NCBI GenBank assembly: GCA_050699515.1
Contig: JBOHFF010000071.1
Span: 1-64,000, forward strand
DNA from: GCA-003244245 sp050699515
GTDB lineage: Bacteria; Actinomycetota; Actinomycetes; Mycobacteriales; Pseudonocardiaceae
Direction: 5' to 3'
Length of the DNA stretch: 64,000 bases
The first letter of the stretch is position 1. Each line of letters starts with the position of its first letter. The notes beneath the pieces are model-generated. The model was not told the DNA's origin and did no database searches. It saw nothing but the letters and a program-made list of their open reading frames with translations. Positions 42,661 to 51,224 of this stretch are shown piece by piece. Both the position numbers and the translations under genes were made by a program.

Positions 42661-44913
42661 TCAGTCGGGCAGGACTGCGGCGGAGGTGATCCGGTGCAGG
42701 GGGAACCGGCGTAGCTCATCGGCCCGGCGGTCGATGCCTTCCAGGACGCCCCCGCCCACGCTCAGCGGGCGCACGATCCGCCTGCTGGCAATACCGTGGG
42801 AATCCACGTACCCGATGCAGACGTTGCTACCGGCGTGCGCGGCATCCAGCAGCAGCTCCAGCGTGGCACCGGTGGACACCACGGCGGATCCCCGTGCCGT
42901 GGCCGCCGTGGCGTCGCCGGCGCGCACCGTGGCCACCAGCACGGCGAGTTGCTCCGCGGAGGGGGTGGGGGGCACGGTGGCGCGGGGTGCGGGCTGGGCT
43001 CGGACCTTGGCCCGGCGAGCGCCCGCGCGCAGATCGACCACCTCACCGTCGGCGCCCTCGGCGACCGGGAGGAAGCCGGCTGCGCGTACCTCGTCCAGGA
43101 GCGCAGCCAGCGGCAACGGGCTGACCACAACGGTAGGCGCGAGCCGGCGCAGTGCGCAGCGCGCGGCCACTGGATGGGCCATGAGCTCGGTGAGCAGTAC
43201 CGGGTCATCGCAGCGCAGGAAAGCGGCGGTGGCACCACCGCGCAGCCGTCCGTGCCGCCGGGCCACGTCGTCGATCAGGTAGCTCAGCGACTGCGGTACC
43301 GGGGTCACCGACCGGGTCCGGAACAGCTCGTGCAGATCAGCGGCGCTGCGCCCGGCGTCCAGCGCCCGGCGCACGGTGTCCTCGGTGACCCGGTAGACGG
43401 TGGCGCCACCTGCCGATTCCACATCGGCCACCAGCCCGATCTCCCTGGCCAACTCGGGCTCCAGCGGCCCCGGTGCCACTACGGTGCGGTCGGCTTGCAC
43501 CACCACGTGATCCACCGGCTCGGGCAGGGCGGTGAGCAGCGCGGCCGTCGCGGCCGCCGTCCCCTCGCCCAGCAGCGCCCGGCCCGCCGAGGACAGTGCG
43601 CCCAGCGCCAGCACCCCCAGCGTGGTGGCCTCCTGGACGGTCCAGCCGACGACCTCGTCCCGCCGCCTGCCGTCTCGCCGCGGCGCCCGCCAGGCCAGCA
43701 CCGCGGCGAGCTCCTCGGCCCGCCGGACACCGTGGCCGGTAGGCAGCTCGGCGATCACCGCGAGGATCCGGCGCCGCCCGCCGGGCGCGCGTGGCTGGCG
43801 CAGTTCGTCGGACAGCGCACAAAGCGGCCGATCCTTCTCGTCGCGGGTTCCGGCCAACCCGGGCAGCCGGGGCAGGGTGAGCCAGGTGTGCGCCAGGATG
43901 GCCCAGCGCCGTTGCGGTGGCATCGCGAGCCATGGATCGGCGGCGACGGTCGGAAGCCACAGCTGCGTTCCCGGGCTCTCGTCCGCCAAGGTGATCAGCC
44001 CAGCGGCGGCCGCGACCTCGGTGAGCAGCGTGACCGTCGCCTCCTCGACGTCCAGCAGGCGTGCGGTGCGCCGCGCGTCCCGGACGCCCAGGCCACCTGA
44101 GCGCAACACCGGGGGAGGCTCCGCCGACCATTCAGCGAGCAGCCGCTCGGTGTGGCGCAGCAGATCGAGCACCGCGCCGGCGGCCGTCGAGTCGACCAGT
44201 GACTGGTCGTAGGACTGCGTGGGCAACGCCGGCTCGTCCAGCTGGAGGGGACCCAGCGGTTGGGCTCCGCGCAGCGCCAGACCCACCTGAGCGGGTAGCT
44301 CGACGGTGCCCGCGTCGACCCGCCGTAATAACCGGCGGGCCAGCAGCCGCTGCACCGGTGTCCGAGCCCGGCCCAGCGGCACCACCTCGGCGGCGTCCCG
44401 GCTGGTGCCGACCGGTGGACCGGCGGCCAGGGCCCGCAACACCCCCAGCTCGTCGACGGCCAGCTTGGTGAGGATCGCAGTGAGGTCGACGCCGACGAGA
44501 TCCGCGGTGGGACGGCCCAACCCTCCCGGATGCGGGCCGAGGACCTGGCGCGCCGCCGGCACCACCGCGAGTGCCTCATCCTCGCCCCAGACCAGAGCGC
44601 GGGACCGCAGCGTGTCCAGAGCTTGCTGGATCCGCGTGGTCGTCACCTCGGGACCGAGCAGCTGGACCAGGTCCTGCCGGCTCACCGCCGTGATGTCGGC
44701 GCCGGCCACCATCAGCGCCGAGAGTGTCGCCAGAGTGAACCTGTCGAGATCCTCACACGCCCGGGCGATCGACGCCGGGATCGCGGCCCGGGTGGCCAGC
44801 ACCGTCGAATCGGCCGGAGCGGGCACAGCGAGATCCGGACGGGCGCGCAGCAACGCGGTCAGGAACTCGTCGTCCCGGGAGCGGAGCCAGTCAGCAAGGT
44901 CGGTGCTGGGCAT
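42661..44913 (-). CDS. Helicase-associated domain protein
   Basis: Encodes about 750 residues of the family represented by Rv0862c in M. tuberculosis, annotated as helicase C-terminal-like/associated (Helicase_C_3). It begins near LADWLRSRDDEFLTALLRARP and has HRITSAAVLPD at its end; a conserved stretch reads VGYVDSHG-IASRRIVRPLSVGGG in modified form. No ATPase motifs are visible, so it is not itself a helicase. The ATG at 44913 follows GGAG; the frame extends to GTG 44958. It is normally next to xpb, but lies 8 kb away here. Confidence 0.82.
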   Translation of the reverse strand: MPSTDLADWLRSRDDEFLTALLRARPDLAVPAPADSTVLATRAAIPASIARACEDLDRFTLATLSALMVAGADITAVSRQDLVQLLGPEVTTTRIQQALDTLRSRALVWGEDEALAVVPAARQVLGPHPGGLGRPTADLVGVDLTAILTKLAVDELGVLRALAAGPPVGTSRDAAEVVPLGRARTPVQRLLARRLLRRVDAGTVELPAQVGLALRGAQPLGPLQLDEPALPTQSYDQSLVDSTAAGAVLDLLRHTERLLAEWSAEPPPVLRSGGLGVRDARRTARLLDVEEATVTLLTEVAAAAGLITLADESPGTQLWLPTVAADPWLAMPPQRRWAILAHTWLTLPRLPGLAGTRDEKDRPLCALSDELRQPRAPGGRRRILAVIAELPTGHGVRRAEELAAVLAWRAPRRDGRRRDEVVGWTVQEATTLGVLALGALSSAGRALLGEGTAAATAALLTALPEPVDHVVVQADRTVVAPGPLEPELAREIGLVADVESAGGATVYRVTEDTVRRALDAGRSAADLHELFRTRSVTPVPQSLSYLIDDVARRHGRLRGGATAAFLRCDDPVLLTELMAHPVAARCALRRLAPTVVVSPLPLAALLDEVRAAGFLPVAEGADGEVVDLRAGARRAKVRAQPAPRATVPPTPSAEQLAVLVATVRAGDATAATARGSAVVSTGATLELLLDAAHAGSNVCIGYVDSHGIASRRIVRPLSVGGGVLEGIDRRADELRRFPLHRITSAAVLPD

Positions 44914-45037
44914 CCGCTCCAGAATAGCGAGAGCCCTGCCCATCGCGTCGTCGGGCACAATGGACAGTGAGTCGTGGTCGTTTCACGCCGGTCGGCCCCC
45001 GCCGGAGGACGTCGGCGGTACCCAGCGAGGAGGAGCT

Positions 45038-45226
45038 GTGGCCAAGCGCACTGACCGGATCGATCCCACCTGGCCGAGTTGGTCGGAGGAGGACCACCCG
45101 GTCAGCGAGCTTGCCGCACCGATCCAGGGCGCGCTGTCCCCGTTCGGTGAGGTGAGCTTCCCGCTACCCCCTGACGAGGTCCGATACGAGCACCCGCGGA
45201 CCGAGATCAATCGGGGCGACAGCTAG
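45038..45226 (+). CDS. Small conserved protein, Rv0863-like position
   Basis: Encodes 62 residues (TDRIDPTWPSWSEEDHP, then LSPFGEVSFPLPPDEVRYEHP) of unknown function. The place, divergent from the helicase-associated gene and ahead of the moa genes, matches Rv0863 of M. tuberculosis. I chose the GTG at 45038 because a strong GAGGAGGAG precedes it; an in-frame ATG at 44960 would give 88 residues starting only one base from the divergent frame. Confidence 0.7.
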   Translation: MAKRTDRIDPTWPSWSEEDHPVSELAAPIQGALSPFGEVSFPLPPDEVRYEHPRTEINRGDS

Positions 45227-45391
45227 TAGCGGGGTCGTTGCCGGGTGCTGTCGCGGGTCCGTTAAGGTGCCGTCACCGCACGGCCCCAGCTGGCGTTTCC
45301 CCGGACGGAGAAGCGTCGTTGAGTCGGGTGGGATCGCCCGATCGGGGAGGGCGAGTCAACCAATTCTGCTCGTCCGACACCACACGAGGTC

Positions 45392-46252
45392 ATGGCTCAA
45401 CGCCCTCCAGGATCGTTCCGGTTACGTGATCGTCCTTACCTGATCGCGTGTGCGGTCGGTGGCGTCCTGCTGGTCGTGCTGGCCATCGTCGTGGTCTCTC
45501 TCGTGGGTCCTGCCGATCCGGCGACTCGTCGGGCCGCGCCCCCTGCGGTGGCCGCTCCAACCACCACGATCCCGGTGGCGACACCCCCGTCTGATCCGGC
45601 TACGTTGCCCCAGAGCACCACCTACACCGTTGTCGAAGGCGCTCCCCTCGACACTGGTCCGCTGGAGGCCACCGACGGTGCCGTGATTCACCCGCGGCGT
45701 GAGATCGTGGTGTACGCCGAGCCCGGTGGAGCCCCGATCGCCAGGATCGGACCACAGCAGCTCGGCGACACCTGGCTACCGGTGATCGCCCAGCAACCCG
45801 GGTGGGTGCAGGTGCTGCTGCCCTCCCGACCCAACAGCTCGACGGGTTGGGTGACCGAAACTGCACTCGATCGGGCGGTAACCCCGTATCTCATCCGGGT
45901 GCACCTTCGTTCTCTCACCATGGAGCTGTTCAAGGGGGGTCAGCGCCTGGGTAACTGGACCGTGGGTATCGGCAAGCAGTCGGCGCCCACGCCGACAGGA
46001 CGCACGTTCTTGTTGGGTTCGTTCAGCGACACCGCACAGAAATATTCGCCGGTGATCTTACCGTTGGGCACACATAGTCCCACGCTGGACAGCTTTGGTG
46101 GCGGACCGGGAACCGTCGCGATCCACACCTGGCCAACTCCCAATGTCTTCGGTACTCGCTCTAGCGATGGCTGCATCAGGGTGCCAAGAGATGCGCTCCA
46201 GCAGTTGACCCAGGTTCCCCTGGGAACGCTCGTGCTCATCGACGAGAACTGA
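45392..46252 (+). CDS. L,D-transpeptidase (YkuD family)
   Basis: Encodes 286 residues. A membrane helix (about 17-38) anchors the protein; a Pro/Thr-rich linker and an SH3-like region (about 75-155) precede the YkuD catalytic domain (about 165-286). The active site IHTWP (H245) and SSDGCIRVP (C261) is intact. These enzymes make 3-3 crosslinks in peptidoglycan or attach proteins to it, outside the membrane. A secreted-protein gene follows after 20 bases, possibly co-transcribed. Confidence 0.92.
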   Translation: MAQRPPGSFRLRDRPYLIACAVGGVLLVVLAIVVVSLVGPADPATRRAAPPAVAAPTTTIPVATPPSDPATLPQSTTYTVVEGAPLDTGPLEATDGAVIHPRREIVVYAEPGGAPIARIGPQQLGDTWLPVIAQQPGWVQVLLPSRPNSSTGWVTETALDRAVTPYLIRVHLRSLTMELFKGGQRLGNWTVGIGKQSAPTPTGRTFLLGSFSDTAQKYSPVILPLGTHSPTLDSFGGGPGTVAIHTWPTPNVFGTRSSDGCIRVPRDALQQLTQVPLGTLVLIDEN

Positions 46253-46272
46253 ACGAAACGAAAGGACAGCAT

Positions 46273-47112
46273 GTGAACAGTAGGAAGCTCGCCGGCGCCA
46301 GTGCTGCCAGCGTCGGTGCGGCAACCGCCGTTGCGGCCCTGCTGCTGGGAACCCTGCCTGGCTCCGCTGGCGAAGATTTCAGCGCCTCGGCATTCGGGCT
46401 CGCCGCTGAGGGTTTGCTGCCTATCGCGCCGACGCCTTATGTCCAGGCACCACCCGGTGGTGACAAGGCACTGCTCGAGGTGCCGGGGCCGAACCGGAAC
46501 GGCATCTATGTCGCGCTGCTCAAGGTCGAGGCTGAGCGCTTCCACTCCAAGGCGACCGCCCTCAAGGTGGACATCCTCGGACTGAAGCTCAAGGTTCTGG
46601 AGGCTACCTGCGACAACGGTCGCGGTGAATCGTCGATCATCAAGACCGATGACGGTGACAAGTCCTCGCCCTACTCAGGTCAGGAACTGGACCTCTCACC
46701 AGTGGTCAGGGTCGAGTTCAATCGTCAGCACCGCGACCGTGACCTGCTCACCGTTGATGCCGCCGTGATCTCGCTGCTCCCCGGCGACAAGCTCCGTCAG
46801 ACGATCTCGGAGAAGGACCTCAACCTCTTCCGGGGTCTCGCCTCCAAGCAGGTGAAGGTACCCACGATGGAGCAGGTCCGTGAGGCGCAGGCCAAGTCGG
46901 CGGCTCCCGCAGGGTCTCCTCTCACCGTGGGCGACCTCGTGAATTCCCTGAAGGTGCTCAACCCCACCCTGGCTGCTCCCAAGGATGGGCGCGATGCGCT
47001 GCTCGAAATCGTGATCTCGTCGGCAAGCTGTCGTGAAGAGCGTCGCGAGAATCGCAAGGAAGAGGCGCCGCCGCCGAAGCCGGTCGAGGCGCACCTGCCA
47101 GTCACGCATTGA
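46273..47112 (+). CDS. Secreted protein of unknown function
   Basis: Encodes 279 residues with an N-terminal signal sequence (hydrophobic ~10-30, cleavage probably after GSAG). I do not recognise the family with confidence. The body has a mixed beta pattern with two cysteines (CDNGRGESS and SSASCREER) that could form a disulfide, and resembles actinobacterial choice-of-anchor type secreted proteins. A charged, Pro-rich tail ends it. AAAGGA precedes the GTG. A strong terminator follows. Confidence 0.75.
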   Translation: MNSRKLAGASAASVGAATAVAALLLGTLPGSAGEDFSASAFGLAAEGLLPIAPTPYVQAPPGGDKALLEVPGPNRNGIYVALLKVEAERFHSKATALKVDILGLKLKVLEATCDNGRGESSIIKTDDGDKSSPYSGQELDLSPVVRVEFNRQHRDRDLLTVDAAVISLLPGDKLRQTISEKDLNLFRGLASKQVKVPTMEQVREAQAKSAAPAGSPLTVGDLVNSLKVLNPTLAAPKDGRDALLEIVISSASCREERRENRKEEAPPPKPVEAHLPVTH

Positions 47113-47127
47113 TCTAACGAGCACATC

Positions 47128-47164
47128 CCGAAGGGCTGGCACGTATCGCGTGCCAGCCCTTCGG
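47128..47164 (+). terminator. Strong hairpin terminator
   Basis: A perfect 16-bp stem (CCGAAGGGCTGGCACG and its complement) with a 5-base loop TATCG lies 16 bases after the secreted-protein gene, followed by TTGTTG. It separates that operon from moaC. Confidence 0.88.
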
Positions 47165-47210
47165 TTGTTGCCGCCGCCATCGGTGGTGGTCCGGCCGTAG
47201 GATCGCTCTG

Positions 47211-47762
47211 GTGAGCTCCGAGAGACGACTGACCCATGTGGACGATCGAGGCGCGGCTCGGATGGTCGACGTCTCGGGCAAGCCGGTCTCCGCACGGGAG
47301 GCGGTCGCGTCGGGAGTCTTCCGCACCACGGAGGAAGTCGTCCGGCTGCTGCGCGCCGAACAACTGCCCAAGGGCGATGCGTTGGCTACCGCCCGCATCG
47401 CGGGCGTCATGGCGGCCAAGCGAACGCCGGACCTGATCCCGCTGTGCCATCCGCTCTCGCTGACCGGGGTCAGCGTGGACCTGGAGACCACGGGTTGCGA
47501 GGTGCTCATCACCGCGACCGTCCGGACTACTGATCGCACGGGTGTGGAGATGGAGGCGCTGACCGCGGTTGCGGTCGCCGGCTTGGCGCTGCACGACATG
47601 GTCAAAGCAGTCGACCCCGCCGCGGTGCTCGATGCGGTGCAGGTGGAGCGCAAGACGGGCGGGAAGACCGGCTTGTGGACCCGACCGACGGCCGAGCCGT
47701 CACATCAGACACCGACGGCCGAGCCGTCACATCAAACGCCGACGGCCGAGCCGTCGTACTAG
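47211..47762 (+). CDS. moaC: Cyclic pyranopterin monophosphate synthase MoaC with a repeat tail
   Basis: Encodes 183 residues. MoaC, with MoaA, converts GTP to cyclic pyranopterin monophosphate. The active-site stretches LTHVDDRGAARMVDVSGK, AKRTPDLIPLCHPL and VEMEALTAVAVAGLALHDM are intact. The core ends near residue 160; the tail consists of T-A-E-P-S repeats encoded by a 27-base tandem repeat. The mog-moaE fusion starts 14 bases later. moaA is not in the window. Confidence 0.95.
   Translation: MSSERRLTHVDDRGAARMVDVSGKPVSAREAVASGVFRTTEEVVRLLRAEQLPKGDALATARIAGVMAAKRTPDLIPLCHPLSLTGVSVDLETTGCEVLITATVRTTDRTGVEMEALTAVAVAGLALHDMVKAVDPAAVLDAVQVERKTGGKTGLWTRPTAEPSHQTPTAEPSHQTPTAEPSY
47687..47755 (+). 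repeat. 27-base tandem repeat with GACGGC palindromes in moaC
   Basis: Three copies of GACGGC-CGA-GCCGTC begin at 47687, 47714 and 47741, exactly 27 bases apart; the intervening bases are also nearly identical. They encode T-A-E-P-S three times at the MoaC C-terminus. The same palindrome occurs twice in rplR. Confidence 0.9.
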
Positions 47763-47776
47763 GTCAGGAGAACCGG

Positions 47777-48772
47777 ATGACTACACCGCACCGTCGCGCC
47801 GTGGTCGTGGTCGCGTCCAATCGTGCGGCTGCTGGCGTGTATGCGGATCGCACCGGCCCGGTGATCGTCAAGTGGCTGTGCGAGCGTGGCTACCAGACCC
47901 CGGATCCCGTCGTCGTACCCGACGGCTCGCCGGTGCGTGACGCGGTAGCGGTAGCGGTAGCGGACGCGGTCGATGTGGTGCTGACCACGGGCGGCACCGG
48001 AATCAGCCCTACTGATCGCACACCGGAGGCCACCGAACCACTACTCGACCGGCGACTGCCGGGCTTGGCGGATGCGATCCGTTCGGCCGGATTGCCTCAG
48101 GTGCCCACCGCGGTGCTCTCCCGTGGGCTGGCCGGCGTGGCCGGTCAGACGCTGGTGGTCAACTTGCCGGGTTCCACCGGGGGAGTCCGCGACGGTCTCG
48201 CCGTCCTCGACCGGGTGCTCGACCATGCTGTCGAGCAGCTGCACGGTGCCGATCACGCCGGTAGCGGGACCGGCCAGCCGGCCCTGGCCGGACACGCGCC
48301 CGCCCAGCGACAGAGCCACCCGCCGCCTCCCCAGGACCGCACACCGCCGAGCGTCGTACTCCGCGCGGTGGTCACGGAGGATTCGTTGGACGTCGAGGAG
48401 CACGCTCGTCTGGTGGCTCGCTCGGCCGTCGGCGCTGTGGTGAGTTTCTCCGGAGTGGTCCGCGACCACGATGAGGGCAAAGGAGTGCGCGCGCTGGAGT
48501 ACTCCGGCCATCCCAGCGCCGCTGAGGTGATGAGCCGGGTAGCTGCCCAGATCGCCGCGGCGCACCCCGAGGTGCTGGGGCTGGCCGTCAGCCACCGGAT
48601 CGGAGCGCTGGCGATCGGGGATTCCGCGCTGGCCTGCGCGGTGGCCGCGGCGCACCGGGAGGCGGCCTTCGCGGCGTGCGCGGCGCTGGTCGACGAGGTG
48701 AAGCTCCAGTTGCCGATCTGGAAGCGGCAGGAGTTCACCGACGGCGCCGAGCAATGGGTCAACGCTCCCTGA
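47777..48772 (+). CDS. mog-moaE: Mog/MoaB-MoaE fusion protein
   Basis: Encodes 331 residues. The first part (1-160) is a MoCF-binding domain with VVVVASNRAAAGVY, TTGGTGISPTDRTPEAT and NLPGSTGGVRDGL, as in Mog/MoaB, which adenylates molybdopterin. A Gln/Pro-rich linker (about 165-195) follows. The last part (about 197-331) is MoaE, the large subunit of molybdopterin synthase, with GAVVSFSGVVRDHDEGKGV, LEYSGHPSAAE and LPIWKRQEFTDGAEQWV. In mycobacteria mog and moaE2 are separate neighbouring genes. moaD lies convergent, 29 bases away. Confidence 0.93.
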   Translation: MTTPHRRAVVVVASNRAAAGVYADRTGPVIVKWLCERGYQTPDPVVVPDGSPVRDAVAVAVADAVDVVLTTGGTGISPTDRTPEATEPLLDRRLPGLADAIRSAGLPQVPTAVLSRGLAGVAGQTLVVNLPGSTGGVRDGLAVLDRVLDHAVEQLHGADHAGSGTGQPALAGHAPAQRQSHPPPPQDRTPPSVVLRAVVTEDSLDVEEHARLVARSAVGAVVSFSGVVRDHDEGKGVRALEYSGHPSAAEVMSRVAAQIAAAHPEVLGLAVSHRIGALAIGDSALACAVAAAHREAAFAACAALVDEVKLQLPIWKRQEFTDGAEQWVNAP

Positions 48773-48783
48773 GCGAGACCCAA

Positions 48784-48809
48784 GGGTTTCAACCTCGGGT
48801 TTCAACCTC
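48784..48809 (+). repeat. 13-base tandem duplication at the moaE/moaD junction
   Basis: GGGTTTCAACCTC occurs twice back to back (48784-48796 and 48797-48809). The second copy covers the moaD stop codon region. It is a small local duplication with no coding effect. Confidence 0.85.
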
Positions 48810-49050
48810 CCGCGAACGGTGGCAACACGTCCAACTCGGCGGTGGGCGGCAGCGGGGTGGCGCGATCCCGCACCGCAACGGAATCGAGAAGGAAGCTGCA
48901 AGCGGGGAGTATCTTGCCCAGGGAATCACCGTGGCGGGCGGCGATGGCGTCGAGCGCGTCGCCGACGGTGGCTCCCTCGCCGAACTCGACGTTCTCGTTG
49001 GGCACGCCGGCAGCAGTGCGGGCTGCCGCGAAATACCGCACGGTCACCAC
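48802..49050 (-). CDS. moaD: Molybdopterin synthase small subunit MoaD
   Basis: Encodes an 82-residue ubiquitin-fold sulfur carrier. It starts MVTVRYFAAARTAAG and ends PPFAGG; the terminal Gly-Gly is adenylated and converted to thiocarboxylate. It works with MoaE, encoded on the opposite strand as the C-terminal part of the Mog-MoaE fusion. Length and ends are typical. Confidence 0.95.
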   Translation of the reverse strand: MVTVRYFAAARTAAGVPNENVEFGEGATVGDALDAIAARHGDSLGKILPACSFLLDSVAVRDRATPLPPTAELDVLPPFAGG

Positions 49051-49223
49051 GGGCAGGCCTCCGTTCCTCGTCTCAGCGCTGGCTCAACTCTACGTCGATG
49101 AGGCAATTGCTTCATCGCTGGTGGCGGCACAATCCGTGTCCCGTTCATGTCCGGTCAATGCACTGGTAAAACGGGTACGCCGAGGGGCTTGTGTTCCTCA
49201 GGAGCGGAGGTATTCTGCACCGC

Positions 49224-49628
49224 GTGCCGCACTACCGGATGGCAGAGATAGCTGAGCTGTTCGGCGTCAGCGATGACACTGTTCGACGCTGGGCGGACTC
49301 CGGGCAGCTGACCGCGATCCGCGATGCCGGCGGTCGCAAAGCCGTGGACGGGGTGGAACTCGCGGCGTTCGCCAAGGCGCTGGCGCACGCCACGCCCGAC
49401 CCGTCGATGGTGGATCGCTCGGCACGCAACCGGTTTGTCGGGCTGGTCACCGAGGTGGTCTCGGACCGGGTGATGTCGCAGGTGGAGATCCAGTGCGGGC
49501 CACACCGGGTGGTCTCGCTGATGAGCACCGAAGCGGTACGGGAACTGGGGCTCGTGCCAGGGGTGCTCGCGGTGGCCGTGGTGAAGTCGACCCAGGTCGT
49601 GGTCGAGACCCCAGGAGGACGGGCATGA
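49224..49628 (+). CDS. HTH-TOBE molybdate-responsive regulator or molybdate-binding protein
   Basis: Encodes about 134 residues. A MerR/excisionase-like helix-turn-helix (YRMAEIAELFGVSDDTVRRW) is followed by a single TOBE/Mop domain (RNRFVGLVTEVVSDRVMSQV, then LVPGVLAVAVVKSTQVVVE). TOBE domains bind molybdate, so this is a likely Mo sensor, functionally like ModE but with a different HTH. The stop overlaps the modA ATG, so it is the first gene of the mod operon and could autoregulate. GTG 49224 gives the usual N-terminus; GTG 49191 and ATG 49239 are alternatives. Confidence 0.85.
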   Translation: MPHYRMAEIAELFGVSDDTVRRWADSGQLTAIRDAGGRKAVDGVELAAFAKALAHATPDPSMVDRSARNRFVGLVTEVVSDRVMSQVEIQCGPHRVVSLMSTEAVRELGLVPGVLAVAVVKSTQVVVETPGGRA

Positions 49629-50380
49629 CGCGGTTGGTGATCGTCGGTCTCGCGGCCGGGCTGGCTCTTGTCGGTTGCGGGCAGACCGGCCCCGCAGCGC
49701 CACCCAGCGTGCCGGTCACGGTGTTCGCAGCGGCCTCCCTCTCGGAAGTCTTCACCGCGTTGAAGCCGCAGTTCGAAGCCGCTAATCCCGGCGCACAGCT
49801 GAGGTTCAGTTTCGCCGGCTCATCGGATCTGGCTCAACAGATCGTCAACGGCGCGCCCGCGGACGTCTTCGCATCGGCCAACACCACGCAGATGAAGGTC
49901 GTCCAGGACGCGGGAAAACTCGCCGGTGAACCGGAGCCGTTCGTGACGAACGTGCTCACCATCGTGGTGCCCCCGGGTAATCCGAAGAACATCCGCTCGT
50001 TCGCCGATCTGGCCAAGCCGGGAGTCACCGAGGTCGTGTGCGCCCCGCAGGTGCCCTGCGGGGCCGCCGCCACCAAGATCGAGAAAGAGACCGGCGTCGA
50101 GCTCAGCCCGGCCAGCGAGGAGCAGGATGTGCTCTCGGTGCTCTCCAAGGTCGAGGCCAAGGTCGCCGACGCCGGGCTGGTCTACGTCACCGACGCCCGC
50201 ACCGCCGCGGGCAAGGTCGAGGAGATCGGTTTTCCGGAGGCCACGACCGCGATCAACACCTATCCCATCGCTGCGATCAGCAACTCCCCACACGCTCAGC
50301 TCGCGCAGGCCTTCGTAGCATTCATCCGCAGCCCTGCGGCGCAACAGCGCTTTGCCGCCGCCGGCTTCGGTCCTGCTTGA
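49625..50380 (+). CDS. modA: Molybdate ABC transporter substrate-binding lipoprotein
   Basis: Encodes 251 residues with a lipoprotein signal peptide (lipobox LVGC, C18). The binding protein has VFAAASLSEVFTALKPQFE, FAGSSDLAQQIVNGAPADVFASA and YPIAAISNSPH, all typical of ModA. It captures molybdate (or tungstate) outside the membrane for ModBC. The ATG overlaps the regulator's stop. Confidence 0.95.
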   Translation: MTRLVIVGLAAGLALVGCGQTGPAAPPSVPVTVFAAASLSEVFTALKPQFEAANPGAQLRFSFAGSSDLAQQIVNGAPADVFASANTTQMKVVQDAGKLAGEPEPFVTNVLTIVVPPGNPKNIRSFADLAKPGVTEVVCAPQVPCGAAATKIEKETGVELSPASEEQDVLSVLSKVEAKVADAGLVYVTDARTAAGKVEEIGFPEATTAINTYPIAAISNSPHAQLAQAFVAFIRSPAAQQRFAAAGFGPA

Positions 50381-50411
50381 ATCGGGCCGGGTCGGGCACC
50401 CAGTACCCGCG

Positions 50412-51224
50412 ATGACCCAGGTCAGGGATCCGCACCCGGTTCACACCGGCCTACCAGGTGTGCTGTGGCTCCCTGCGCTGGGGGCGCTCGGGTTGATCTC
50501 GCTGCCGGTGATCGGGCTGCTGGTGCGGGCACCCTGGTCCCGGTTCGTCGAGCTGGTCACCAGCGACGCGGCGCTCGCCGCGCTGAAGCTCTCGCTCTAC
50601 ACCGCAGCGGTCTCCACCCTGCTGTGCGTGCTGCTCGGCGGGCCGCTGGCGGTGGTGCTGGCCCGCGGATCGGCGCCGGGTCTGCGGCTGCTGCGCTCGA
50701 TGGTGCTGCTCCCGTTGGTCCTGCCACCGGTGGTCGGCGGGCTGGCGTTGCTGTATCTGCTCGGCATCACCGGGTTCGCCGGGTACGCCCTGGACCTGAT
50801 CTTCGGGATACGCGTCCCGTTCACCACCACGGCGGTGGTGCTGGCGCAGACGTTCGTGGCGATGCCGTTTCTGGTGGTGAGCCTGGAAGGGGCACTGCGC
50901 ACCGGCGGGGAACGCTACGAGTCGATCGCGGCGACGCTAGGAGCCACCCCCTGGACGGTGTTCCGCCGGGTCACTGTCCCGCTGGCGCTGCCGGGTCTGG
51001 GCTCCGGCACGGTGCTCAGCTTCGCACGCTGCCTGGGGGAGTTCGGTGCCACCATCGCCTTCGCCGGCAGCTTGCAGGGCGTGACCAGAACCCTGCCGCT
51101 GGAGGTCTACCTGCAGCGGGAAACCGACCCCGACGGGGCGATCGCGCTGTCCCTGCTGCTCGTGGTGGTGGCCATCGCGGTGATCGTGGTGGGCCGCCCA
51201 CGCTCGGTGGAAGGTTTGCAATGA
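50412..51224 (+). CDS. modB: Molybdate ABC transporter permease
   Basis: Encodes 270 residues with about five to six membrane helices. The coupling motif region YESIAATLGATPWTVFRRVTVPLALPGL, partly quoted, and LSFARCLGEFGATIAFAGSL are characteristic of ModB. I chose the ATG at 50412 rather than the GTG-type start at 50352, which would overlap modA and add unconserved residues. The stop overlaps the modC ATG. Confidence 0.94.
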   Translation: MTQVRDPHPVHTGLPGVLWLPALGALGLISLPVIGLLVRAPWSRFVELVTSDAALAALKLSLYTAAVSTLLCVLLGGPLAVVLARGSAPGLRLLRSMVLLPLVLPPVVGGLALLYLLGITGFAGYALDLIFGIRVPFTTTAVVLAQTFVAMPFLVVSLEGALRTGGERYESIAATLGATPWTVFRRVTVPLALPGLGSGTVLSFARCLGEFGATIAFAGSLQGVTRTLPLEVYLQRETDPDGAIALSLLLVVVAIAVIVVGRPRSVEGLQ

